A DNA stretch of 64,000 nucleotides, from the NCBI GenBank assembly GCA_031472005.1, contig PZJY01000004.1, positions 3,074,556 through 3,138,555 on the forward strand, in the 5' to 3' direction. Position 1 is the stretch's first letter; every line of letters starts with the position of its first letter. The notes below the pieces were generated by a model. That model saw nothing but the letters and a program-made list of their open reading frames with translations, made no database searches and had not been told where the DNA came from. The position numbers were made by a program, and so were the translations under genes. Below are positions 46,951 through 58,700 of the stretch, in pieces. This DNA is from Tetracladium setigerum. Taxonomy: Eukaryota > Ascomycota > Leotiomycetes > Helotiales.

Positions 46951-49900
46951 CTAATCATCAAAGTTGTTGGTCAACGGTACAGCATTCCTGTAATCTGGAA
47001 ATTTTGCCTCCGCGATCGGGATTTTGACACGGTGAATCTTCGAGTCCGGCGATCTCTTGACACTGTAAAATGGTTCGTCGCCGAAATATCCTATCGGTTG
47101 TGGAGCAGGTTCTCCACGCTTTCGGATGGGTGCACCCACGAAGTTGACCTCGCAAGAAAAGAACTGGAGGATCTGGAAATTGCCTATGCCACCCCATGCT
47201 GTTGTAACACTTGCCCCATCCCAGCAGTACCCGTTACTCTGACCTGTGTAACGATACCGGGCCTGGCCACGAAGACTTACAGCACAAATTACCCATGCAG
47301 CGTCTGTGAAAGCGACGCCGTCCCCACCAGCCGGTACACGAGGGGGGTTTCTAGGACTTCCACCAGTTGTAGCGAGGGAGCCGCTCGCGAACGGAGCATC
47401 TGGGAATGTTGCGAGGAGGCTTGGTATATTTCTCACGAGGTGCAGCGTGTAGTTACGTTTGTGCATGAAACTCAGAGTCCGATCTGCTTTTTCCTGTTTG
47501 GGTTGTTAGTTGGCGTCTGGCCGCAAATTTCGATAGCCACCCCTTATGGGCTTGATTGAATTGGAGAGACCTACAGCTGCGTTGGCTCCTTGCACTTTGA
47601 CAGGCTGCTCAGTTGGATACCGAATGAAGCGCTGGTGATACATTGGGGGTTGCTATTGGGAATGAGGCCAAAGCCTCTGCTGTCGAGCCAACCTACATTT
47701 CCTCTTCCAGGAACCGTCCAAGGCTTCCACAAGGGATTAGCCTCGTTAGGGTTAGCAGGATCGTCAAAATATTGTATATTGGTTTCGATTCTAGTTAGTA
47801 GAGCTAATTATCAATCAGTACATGCTTTTCGTACGCGAAGCACGGGCATTGACTCACCATTGCAAAGGCCCTGCAAATCGTTTTGGTATGAGGGTATACA
47901 GGTTCGAGTTACTCCAGCGGGATTGGCTGGGGCCAGGCCACTGGCATCTCCAGCATAGCCATAACCACCCTCTTCTGTTGACGCGAATGGGAACTCGTCA
48001 CAGTTAATTAAGGAGAGAGTTGACACTGTGAAAGGCGCTCCCAATATTGCTTTCGCACGATTATTCTCACCAGTGGGACCTCCACATGGATTTCGAGGAC
48101 CAGTACATGTCTGGGTTCGTCGTGGGCCTTGATTCGGACCATCAAAAGTCAGAGTGTATCGATCGTTGTTGATGCCTCGGTTGCCAAGGTATGTTCTTAT
48201 ACTTGTGCAAAGCCCTGGAACTGTGAGCGGAGCAAGGCCTCCTTGTATAGTAACATCACTAAAATAACCTGCGCAATTGTCTGTTCGCGGTTTAAGTAAT
48301 TAGCATTAACGATCACAAATAAACAGTCAGAGTACCCACAGTAAAGACTCGGCATGATATTTCGGCAATCAGTAGGAACTCGTTTATGGAGTTGCCCATG
48401 TCGACTGATGTGATTTGCGTGATGACCGTGACCGTGCACAAGAACTGGCTCATCTCTTTTGGATGGCTGATTTAGGGGACGCGCACTGCACGGACCAGTT
48501 TCGCCTCTGTTGCATATGAATGAACCAAGTTTGAATTCAGTCTCTTTAGCCTGGCCCTGTCTGCGAAGAAGAGATGAAACATTCGACTCCATGTTGGCCA
48601 CACTGTTTACGAAGGGTTGGGTGTCAAGCGTGTGAGCTCTAGACCAGCCAAACATTGGATTTGGTAGCGGTTCCTCTGGCAGAATCCACGGCTCTTGCTC
48701 GATCGTTCTTCGGCCGGTATTCCCTGAGCCGGCAGCGGATTTGACGTTGATCGGGCCATAGATTGGAATTGTCTGCCAGTCGACTGGATAATAAACCTTC
48801 GATACCCAGCTGCCATATCCACAGCAGACTGACGCGACAGCTCCTATACCGATTCGCCATAAAAGTTCGACCTTGTAGCCATACTCCCAATTCGATGACA
48901 AGCCAGAAGTGCCTGCCGTAGCGAATGCGTTGAAGTGTAGTGAGGTGTTCATGAAAGCAGAGGCACGTGCGTCGATGAGAGGTCCTTAAGCGGTCCAATT
49001 CTGCCTCCAACCGTTATTCCACAATCAAGTTGAGGAGTGATTCTCAGATGAGCATCAACCTCAGCGCGAACGGTGCCTTGGAAGACAGGAGAAGCACCTG
49101 CTTGATCGGTCTTCACATCGTTGAGCGAATTTGATGCGCGATCACGCGTTGCATCATTGTTAGGTAGATACAACTCCACAGGCTCAAACACGTATTGTGC
49201 CCCGATTTTGACCTGACCAGACAGGGTGATAGACGCTTCAATTTGGCCCCAAAGATCAAGACTTGGACCAACTGTTGCAATACCCTTGATGGACAATCCG
49301 GGGTAAGTTATTGTACTGATCAAACGCCTGACTTCGCTTTTATAGGCCAACTGGGCATTGCCTCGAATCGTCACGCCAGCGTAGACTCTGGGTTGGGCTC
49401 CCACGTAAACATAGCTGTCAATAATGTTCGGCGGGACCACTGTTCCCGAGAAATAGTACGCATATTTTGCGCCCATTTCAATCGTCGTGTCGGCCGTAAC
49501 ATCAAGACCCGCAGTAATTGTGACTTGTCCACTAGTGCAACTAAGCCGACCACTGTAAATAGTAAACTGTTCCCTGAGGCCCATGGGGAGGACTCCGGCT
49601 TCCTCTCTTGTGATCGTTGTGATTTTCCGAAGCCAATTGACAAACGTGCCGTACCATCGACGTTCTATATTTTCGTCGCGTTTACCAAGTTCGCTAGCTC
49701 TTGGGTCGGAACAATTGTCACTTCGAGGCGCCGGTGGAACTTTCCCCCTAGGAGACAGATCAACTTTATTTCCAGCAGAGAACTTCCAATCATCTTGAAG
49801 TGTTGCATTTGTCGCGTTCTTTGCCCGATCTACCCTAGTCTTCCAGGAGTGGAAATCCATGTGATCTGATCGCTTTCTCTTGCTGTTGTTGGAAGGATCT

Positions 49901-52900
49901 TCGTCGGTGATATCCTCCCAGTATTCCTGTAAGTTGGTGTAATCGACTCGCATGAAAACTTCTTCCCCTGCTCTTCTTTCAATTGCCGAAAAGTTGTAAT
50001 CAAAAACCAATTTATATATCCCATTTTGATGCGTTTTGTCTTCATTACGCTTACGAATAACCCAAGAAGGCATCTCAGGAGGGTCCATCAATGGTTCCAT
50101 AGATATGATTCGAGCGTACGGACCTTCTCCAATATGATTGGGAAGTTTGATGATTGTGTCTTTGGCTCCTTTATAGAATACTTCCTTGCAATGCCTCGAT
50201 TGATGACCATAATTACAGTAAACATGAACTGTTTCTTCGACATTCTCAAAAGTTGCATCGAGTATGGTCTTGTTTGTGGTGATCAAGGATCTTGCGATTA
50301 CACCGATAGGCTCATCACGCGTGAGTACGGTAAACTGCTGATCGAATTGCTTAGCGATGGAGCCCGGAGGTCCATCCAACATAACGAAGCCGTAGGGATC
50401 TCCTCCAGGATTGTCTTCCAGATTCGTCGGCGATGTGTCCTTGTTGTTATTTCCAAAGTTGTTTGCAAATGTCCAGGTAACGTCGTCATCATCATCAGTG
50501 TGAGCGCCGTTCCATAAGTAGGCAGGGTTCACAGGCCACTCGCCATCAAATTTGCTTGGAGGAGAGCAACACAGAGGATATTCAGGCGCAAATCCAGGAA
50601 GTCCGTTGTAAAACGCGCAGACATCTGCACCTTGCTCCTCTTGGAATTTGAACAATGTAGACGGAATCAAGGCCTCGGTGATTTCAAGCTCGCCAGTTTT
50701 GCAAGTTTTGAGAGCACATCTGCGTATTACTTGGTCTGCTGGTGTTCGAGACAGGTCATTAGACCATTGGCAATCCTCCAAAGGATCTTCAGCCAATGAA
50801 TGTATTAGCTATCATACTTTTCATTGAACAGTGAGTTAACGTACCTTTTTTGGGACAGCAATAAGATCTGAAAAAGTTCTTTATTGTAGGACCTTGGGTA
50901 CCGCCGTTCCCCTGTCCTCTCTGCGTCTGGCAACGACCTATTTCGGCGTGTTAGCATTAATTACACACAAGGATCGGTAGACGAACGGCCATCTCCAGAA
51001 TCATATCTGGTAGCAACAGAAACCTCATCAGCTCCGCAAACGTCGTCGTCAAAATCGTGAAGACAGTCCGTCCAATGGCATTTTTGCAAAATAGGAGTTG
51101 AATCACAGCACAACTGTAAGGAATTAGCAGAAGCAACAAGAATCACCAGTGGGTGCGAGAATTGCTAGGACGGCGACGAGTGATGGTTTTTGACGTAGGA
51201 GCAAAACAACCTAGATGTTATCTGATCCAGATATCCGCCATCTCATTTTCGACTTGGTTGCCAGTTCTTGACGCTCATGTAGGATTGTCTAGCACTCAGC
51301 TCGACATCAAGCGTCCGCCGCCGTCCTTGCAATTCCGGTACGCACTTGTGGAGCAGCTATGTTACTCACACTCTTGGCACCGAATCCACACACACCGTTA
51401 CCCCATCGATCAATGTAAGCATCATTAGTAAGCTCAAATTGAGTAGGACCACAGCCTCTTGTGCATCCAATAACACTTCTTTCCGGTAATCCCTGAATTA
51501 CTTAGAAACGTTACCGACAGATAATTTGGATATGATCTCACCTCCCAGGCGCAGTTCCTTGGTTGCGCTTCTGTTGGACAACATATATGATGATACTTTC
51601 CTTCGTCGCACACTTCTACCGAGCCTAGCTCGGGTCTACGACTCATTTGCTCTGGATTGTGAGCAGCTTCGATGGAAGAGTATCCAGGGGCGCAAACACT
51701 GTCTGGCCGGCCATCATTACCTGGTCCTCCATCTGTACAGGCTCGTGTGACATAGCAATTTTGGCCCGTAAATGCTGCCAAGTCCCTAGCAAGTTTGTCT
51801 TTTTCACCTGGATTTAGCGATGTATCTCGAAGAGCTTTACCGACGGCGTCCTCGCCAAAGAGACCAGTTAGAGCTTGAAAGTCCCGTGAATCGAGGCCTA
51901 ACTCCCAAATCATTAGGCCTTTGAGGCAGCGTGAGAACATGAACTTCTTCTTTTCCTCGAAAGAATCCGCATCATCCCAGGAAATCCACTGGTTGGAGCC
52001 ATATACCATCCATTTGACGGATGATTTTCCATCATAGAATGTCTGCGAGCCGAGCTGCTTTTCATAGCTCATCACCTCTAAGATTCGAATTAGTAAACAT
52101 GCTGGCTGGTGCTGGGGTGAATGCTTACCTGAATATGACAGAATACCTGGCTCATTGGTACAGTCCCCGGGAAAGGCAGGGCCACTAAATGTACAACTTG
52201 GAGGAGTGCTGCATTGCGTATCGGTCATGGTGAAGCCGCGACCATAAAAACCGTAACCCATTACAACTTTGTCGGGGCTGATGCCGTTTCGCCACAGCAA
52301 ATCCAGTCCGTCTTCAATTTCAGTCAAGTTTGTATGACCTTTCAAGTATGGTCCTGTCCAGATATTATGTTGATCCCAGAGTCCGTGGATGTCGTAGGTC
52401 ATGACGTTGAACCATGATACATAGCGTTGGAGGTTGTTGATACTGAATCCACGTAGATACCAGTAGCTTGCAGGTAAAGTCATGGTCAGTTCCCAGCCTG
52501 GATCTACCGAATCGAAGGCATCTCGGATTTCGGCAAAAAGAAGCACAAGATTGGTATAGTCTTGTGGTATACCTCCGCGGTCATCAGCAACGGGATACTC
52601 CCAATCTGAAAATGTCAGCGCTGTAAGCTAAAAAAAAACGACTCTTCTCACCTATATCAACGCCATCAAGAGCGTACTTCCGCAGGTACGCAATCAAAGA
52701 CTTAATAAACGTTTCTCTGTTGGTTCGAGAAGCAGCCATATCTGAGAAGCGTGTCTGCGTTGGCGGGTCATTGAACACCCACCCACCCAGAGCAATAACG
52801 ACCTTCAAACCAGGATAAATATTCTTCAGACGAGAGACACGGCCAACAACTGACCCGCTGTTATCAGTAATCTTGTGATCTGCTGACACATACTCAAATG

Positions 52901-53541
52901 CAATGTATATGTGTGTTAGTACTCCAGCAGGAATACCTTCTGGTTCAAGTGCATCGCATCCTCGTCCTGCACTCCAGACGCCATAGTAGCCAATTCGAAC
53001 CTCGGCAGCCATCGCGTCGGTACTAGCTGAACAACTTGGCCGGCTGCGGTGGTTAGAATGGCTCTCGTATTAGGTCATGACTAAACTTACACAACCGGCA
53101 GACATCCGCCTTCGTTTTGACATTGAGAGTTACAGAAATTCTCATCAAACCCACAGTACCCATATTTGCTATTGATGGTTATCTGCTGATCGATCAAACT
53201 CGTTCACAGTAGTCTTACCTGCAACAAACATTCAATGGGCATTTGAAGTTCTCCTTTGCAGCGTATTGGCCACATTCAGCGAGAGCATTACAGCTGCCTT
53301 GGCAACTAAAAATTGTCAGTATCTTCAAGAGTAGAAGCAGTCTGGAACTTTACCCAGCACCACAGTACTCCGGACCAAAACCGCATTGGCCGCTTTTCCC
53401 ACAACAGCCAGATTTACATTGCTTGAAAGCACTACAGGATGTATCCTGCTGTGCTGTAACCAAGTCCAGGAGGCCAATCAAATAGACCAAGAACAGTATA
53501 GAAATAGTGCATGATGTGAAGGGATCGTGTTTGAACCTCAT
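46951..53541 (-). CDS. GH18 subgroup C (killer-toxin-like) chitinase with C-terminal NucA/NucB nuclease domain
   Basis: Thirteen exons were deduced: 53541-53354, 53305-53219, 53168-53091, 53043-52652, 52605-52129, 52077-51542, 51492-51370, 51113-50967, 50926-50845, 50786-48340, 48268-47858, 47803-47575 and 47493-46951. Exon lengths plus two missing bases give exactly 1914 codons. Order: signal/anchor segment (ISILFLVYLIGLL); hevein-like chitin-binding modules (CCGKSGQCGFGPEYC, YGYCGFDENFC); GH18 from about 132 with the intact catalytic DGVDIDWE (Glu about 251); Cys-rich modules; a long beta-rich middle; then about 1500-1660 a nuclease domain with CDEFPFASTEEGG, the NucA/NucB hallmark; and a roughly 250-residue tail. 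Frame changes lie at 48984-48987 and 47645-47649. The likely role is binding and cutting foreign chitin and delivering a nuclease. LysM genes lie alongside. Confidence 0.85.
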
Positions 53542-55374
53542 GTTCAATATTATGGCAGCTTCGGTGCTCGCTGCCAAGTACGTGAGAAGAAAAAAGACAG
53601 ACCGAGATTTGCAAATAAGCGGTAAAGGAGTGGTAAAGAATTGGTAAAGAAGTGTCGACGATTTGGAATCTTCAATCAGAATATGGATTGTATGAAACCG
53701 CAAGTAGATATGAAAAATATGACAGAAAAGTCCAGGAAGATGTGAAGAGACAGACCCCTCAAAGTGATCTCCTTTCCACCTACATCGAGACTTCAGAAAA
53801 TCACCCTGAGCTCATACTGCTCACCCCTGGTCTCACAAATGCTCATTTGTGGTGCTTCAAGTACGCCTGCATAGAGTATGCAAGTGTAGTATGATTCGCG
53901 CTAATCAGTCTGACTTGCCACTTACCAAACGATGTAGCCCACCACCAACGGTGAAAAAATTAGCAATCTAGATTTTTCTAAGGAGGGATGTCAATCTTAT
54001 TCTGCATTTGTTAGTGACCTTCCTAAAACCGAGAGGAGAATGATGAGTTGCCAACGACATTATTGTCCAAGATCGAAAGTGAAGTCTTGGCGTAGAAACA
54101 CCACATGGATGCAATAAACTGCTTACTGCATATTAAGATCCGGCTATTCTCGTTAAGATGTGGTATCTAGGTTTATCGGGGATCGTCAAGATGGTCTGCT
54201 TTGAGACATGTCCGTGGTTGTGCCCGCCCCATGGGGTGAAGACAAGGGTGCATTCTAGCATTATAATTGAAACAATGTATCAAGCGCTGCTTTATGCTCA
54301 ATTCTTCCGTTGAAGAACCTGTTTATGCGCAAGGATGGAAAACCCGATGTACCTTGGTACTTTCCCTCATGGTTCATCCACACCTGATGCACAACTAAAA
54401 GTAGTCACCAGATATAGTATGGTGGCGAATGTGCCAATGGGGCCCGAATTCAGGAACGGCCGGAGCCTTATCCTAATGCAAACACAATCGCGAGAAATTC
54501 GGACTTCGTCGTTTGATATGAAGAGCGAGGGAGGTACCGGAAGGCACAGATCGATGTGACGTTGAGATAAAGCTCGCCTGAAATAGGAAATTCGCTCTTG
54601 GCATTCGGCATTGCAATTTGTTCCGTCAGTGTGTACAGTACCGCACTTGTACTTGCGGCAGAAATAAGCATTCATTCTCGATGACGACTAGAAATTCTAG
54701 ACTCGCTCGTACCTCGTATGATCCGACCTAGAGATATCCAGTGCTCCCTACCATATTCTTCTCCACGAATTCTCAATGATCCGAGATAAGTTTGTATCGC
54801 TCAGCGCTTAGGTAAAATTAAAAAAAGTCGTGTTTTAGGCAGCTCTAGTTTCGCTGATCCTTCATTGATATGTCTTCGCGTCTATTGGATGATTCTACTG
54901 ATCTTGGTTCTTCGGAAACAGTCCGTTTTGTTAGGCTCATGTTGATCTAAACACTTCCTGCGGATAAACAAATTGAGAACGTCATGCAAGACGCAGGGCG
55001 CGAGGGGAGGTCTTGAAAGTTTGGTCACCAAGATTTGGTAACTGTGCATGGGGCACATGAAAACTTTGAGAGGCCTGCAGGTTCCTGCGAAAAGAACAAA
55101 GGTCCGGAGCGGCGCAGTGAAGTGGATGAGTGGCAAGCAACATGCAATAATTTTTTGATTAATATCGCATTAGATAAATCACTGTAAAATCAGGTAATCA
55201 CGAAGGGATCAACATCGTCTTTAATTTTCAGGGGCCTAATGAAAAAACACCTTGAAAGTTGCCTCTGAAATTCGAGTACTCACTGTCTCCCCCCAAAATT
55301 CTCGACTCTTCGAACTCCATGCCATATCTTTCTGACACCAAGTAACCTCTGAGACTCCCAATCTGCAGCACGAA
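53542..55374. other. Intergenic between divergent chitinase and LysM genes
   Basis: 1.8 kb without a confident gene. A minus-strand frame at 54675-54367 starts Cys-rich (KCGTVHTDGTNCNAEC) but has no signal peptide and loses that character, so it may be a relic of a secreted protein. Confidence 0.4.
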
Positions 55375-56840
55375 ATGTTGTTTAGCACTTTGCAAAGTGT
55401 AGTAGTCTTTACTTTACTCGGATGCTGCGTGCAAGCAATCAAAGTATTTCCAAACCCAGCAGCGTTACCAGCGGTGATTCCGGCAGCTTGTCGTCAGAGT
55501 CTCTCTTCTAACATCGCATGTGGTCCATCTTTGGTCCAACCGTTTGAGTTGGAGAGAAATGTGCCATACGATGCCACTTTCCTAAACGAATACTGCAATT
55601 CGACATGCACGGCTGCGGTACAAACTTGGACCAGTGCTGTCAATACACGGTGTGGAAACACAAAGTACGCTTTTCCAGGCAACATCTCACGATCAGGGAA
55701 TGATTTTGCGATCCCTTTCCAATGGGCCTATACTTCGATCTGTACGAAGGGAGGAACACCGGCCAAATTCTGCTATCCAGATGTGACAAATCACACTTTA
55801 CAACCTTGTGCTGATTGCACACTCAAGTATTATGCTGCCATGCTCAATTCTACATTTGGGAATCGAAAGATTTCTGAGAAGATCTTCAAGTCCCAGCTAT
55901 CTTCGTGTGGAGCCTCGCCGACGAAGTATCCGTACGCTACAGCACCTGTGATAGCACCTCCACCAGTAGTGTATGACCCTAGATTCTCTAATGAACGAGA
56001 AACTTTGAGCTGACATTCAAAAAGAACCACGACACCAATCCGCCATTGTAGGGGTACAAATTACACTGTGAAGGCTGGCGAATCTTGCAAATCTATTGCT
56101 GCAGCCAATAGTCTGGCTATCGATCGGTTTCAAACCGACAACAGCATTGATTTCAATTGTACTACTCTTGTAGTTGGGGCCAAAGTGTGCATCCAAGATG
56201 CGTGCAAACTCTATACGGTAAACATAGTCTTGTGATAGTCTTAGATTAATTCAACTAATGCTCGATAGATTAAGAAAGGCGAGACGTGTAGACAAATTCT
56301 TGGGCAGCAATCATTCACGATGAATGAGCTGGTAGCATGGAATCCAATCCTAGAAACAGGATGCAGTAACATGTCATTTTTGGAGGCACGCTCTATATGC
56401 ATCACGTGAGTCCCGTCCTCACAGAATGAACTGCACCAGGTTCAGAACTAACATGAGAATGTAGACCACCGGGCACACAGAGTTACAGCGTAATAAACTC
56501 GGCGACATTTAGTTGGACCTGGACTGCACCTTCAGGATCATGGTTGGCAGCTCCCACCATTGGAGTGCCTCTTGGGAATTCCTCGACAGCTCTGCAATTT
56601 TCAATGCCGACAACAACCTTGACAACCAAACCTGGCGCGTTCCCTACCGCTTATTTTGCAAATTGTCCCATAGGACTCACGGAATATGATAATGGTTTTG
56701 ATTGGGAGATGTTGAGCACGGAGTGTCGAGAGCTGTTCGAGCCGTACTGCAACCCAATTCTCACCGGAGTTCCTCTGACGAAGACAACGTTTCCAGCAAG
56801 TTGCATGCCAAGCGCCGTACTTACGGCGTCACCAACATGA
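55375..56840 (+). CDS. Secreted LysM protein with two LysM domains
   Basis: Four exons, 55375-55970, 56025-56217, 56269-56405 and 56465-56840, encode 433 residues. The first intron is exactly 54 nt with a CTGAC branch, and without splicing a TGA would end the protein. MLFSTLQSVVVFTLLGCCVQA is the signal peptide. A Cys-rich N-terminal domain of about 170 residues follows. Then come two LysM modules: NYTVKAGESCKSIAAANSLA and LYTIKKGETCRQILGQQSFT, with AWNPILETGC. LysM modules bind chitin oligomers. Such proteins sit next to subgroup C chitinase genes in other fungi, where they are thought to protect the producer's hyphae or hide chitin. Start is chitinase-divergent. Confidence 0.88.
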
Positions 56841-57203
56841 TCTGAAAGGGAGTGGTAGATTTGGAGAAATAAGGCTTAACATGAATGAAAACCTTCGGCT
56901 TTCTTCTTTCGGAGATCAAGCCACAAACTGCTATCAATCGTGGTCATTGTTATGAAATCTTGAAGCAAACATATTTTGGTGCTTGTGCAGATCCTTTGAC
57001 GCAAACAGACGATCAGGCTGGTCCAGTACCCTCAACACACAACATTTCCAACGAATCAAAGTGTCTTGCCCCGTGAGCAATGAATACAAATTCATAATGA
57101 ATAAAGTAAACAGAGAAAGTATTCTTGATATGAGTCCTTGCTCTGAATTTTCATGGCAAGTCGTGTCTAGAATAATTGGAGCACAAATCCTAGCTCAAGT
57201 ACA
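56841..57203. other. Intergenic between convergent genes
   Basis: Short region with no gene recognised. Confidence 0.5.
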
Positions 57204-58096
57204 TCAAGTAACGAGAAATTCTTCATCGAAACGAAAATCGAATCCCCGCTCATAAGCTGGATGAGCCTGTTCCTCAATGCTATCAAATCTGTCAACGAGT
57301 TCTGGCAATAAACATCCCCCATAGAGCACTCCTGCAAGAACGAGCATGTTTTGTGGTTGTATTTTGTTGTCCCAAACACAATTGCCGTGACAATTAAGCC
57401 ACAAGATCTTGATGAAGCCACCTCTGACTGCTTCTTCGTCCACCAAAAACATCATAGTGGCAGTTGCTCTCGTTGCATCGTACAGAATTTGCTTATATTC
57501 CTCCTCCGGGTCGTCCAAGTCGTCCTTAGGGATATCAATGTTCGCCAAGTCAGCGTCTCCTGTATAAGAGACTGAATCTGTGAGGCCTGGCACTCGTAGC
57601 ATGAATTGGGACCAATCTGCAGCATAACGGCCGTAGATTGCCTCGTCGTCAAGAACTTGATGCTCAAAGACTATGACATATTGCTCGCCTTTCGGTGCAA
57701 GGTCCGCATATTGCTCGGCAAGATCGGCTTGGTAGCATGTACGGAGCCAGGTAGGAGAGCACATCCATGTACTGAGCTTCCGTTCACGCACTGTTTGGAA
57801 CGGAACTAGAATGCGATCGTACTGCTCTGCTATTGGAATGGACGCATCAGGTTGGGGCCGCTGCGCGGTCAATTCATGATATGGGTGGCGCTCGCGCGGA
57901 GTCAGTGCCAACCATTCGCGAGCAAAGTCATTCCATTGTTGCTGGTCTTCAGTTTTGGGCTTTGAATGATCCCATCTCCCCTTCGGCAGATTAGTATCCT
58001 TAGCATCGATATTAAGGTCTATGAGCTTACAAGTATGAAACGATCAAATGGCAAGGAGCCGTACTGTTCGTCGACGCTTAAAGCTTCGGTATCCAT
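57204..58096 (-). CDS. Unrecognised acidic cytosolic protein inside the chitinase/LysM cluster
   Basis: Two exons, 58096-58031 and 57980-57204, with a 50-nt intron carrying a GATACTAATC branch site; 280 residues. There is no signal peptide or membrane segment. The protein is rich in Asp/Glu (IPKDDLDDPEEEYKQILYD near the middle) with several Trp. The C-terminal half has a regular hydrophobic pattern (MMFLVDEEAVRGGFIKILWL). I do not recognise a family. Its position, between two LysM genes and divergent from one of them, suggests it belongs to the cluster. As the only intact non-secreted member it is the best candidate for an immunity or regulatory partner of the chitinase-nuclease; that is inference only. 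Confidence 0.7.
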
Positions 58097-58601
58097 CTGA
58101 TGAGAATGAGCAGTTGTTCAGTAGAACTCTTTGACGTCAGGGACGATAAAAAGGGGGGAATCTCAAATCAAATTTGATGTTGAGGTAGAGTTTGGAAAGG
58201 AGGGTAGCAGTTCCTGCAGGTGACGTACAATTTTATTCTGCATATGGAGGATGCCCTTGTCGCGCCCACGATTTTAAGAAGATGCTGCTGCTCTGGCTTC
58301 AACGCTGCTTTTGCGGAATACGATTATACGACTAGTAGTTATAGGTATGGGGCGATTCGTGGATGATTTGAAGTTTGCGTGCATATATCCGGCCGGAAGC
58401 TATGCGTCGGCCCGCCCGGACGCTGCGGCGCGGTGACAAGGCAGGGGTCAAACGAAGCTTGCTCTCTTCACTTAACCATAACACGTGATGTATATGAATA
58501 TTGGAGGAGATCTGCACTTTACCTCCGTAATTATCTACACCCCTGTTTCCTATCTGTCCAGTTTATTATTGTAAGGAAAAATATGAAGATGGGAACATAG
58601 G

Positions 58602-58610
58602 TATATAAAG
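58602..58610 (+). promoter_or_regulatory. TATA box of the six-LysM gene
   Basis: TATATAAAG lies about 90 bp before the ATG at 58701, a plausible core promoter position. Confidence 0.5.
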
Positions 58611-58700
58611 GTGTCCCATGCGGCATAGGTAATTGCACTGCCTTTTCAACTTGAGAATTGCCAATCCATACTTGTTGTCTTAAACCTCACGCTAATTACA

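Noticed and set aside
52584..53012. Separate gene starting at MAAEVRIGYYG
   Set aside because: This ATG is internal; upstream exons join in frame to give the signal segment and chitin-binding modules.
54367..54675. Cys-rich minus-strand ORF between chitinase and LysM genes
   Set aside because: No signal peptide, and Cys pattern limited to the first 25 residues; not enough to call a gene.
56011..56013. In-frame TGA suggesting a truncated LysM gene
   Set aside because: It falls in a 54-nt intron with a GTATGA donor and CTGAC branch; splicing keeps the frame.
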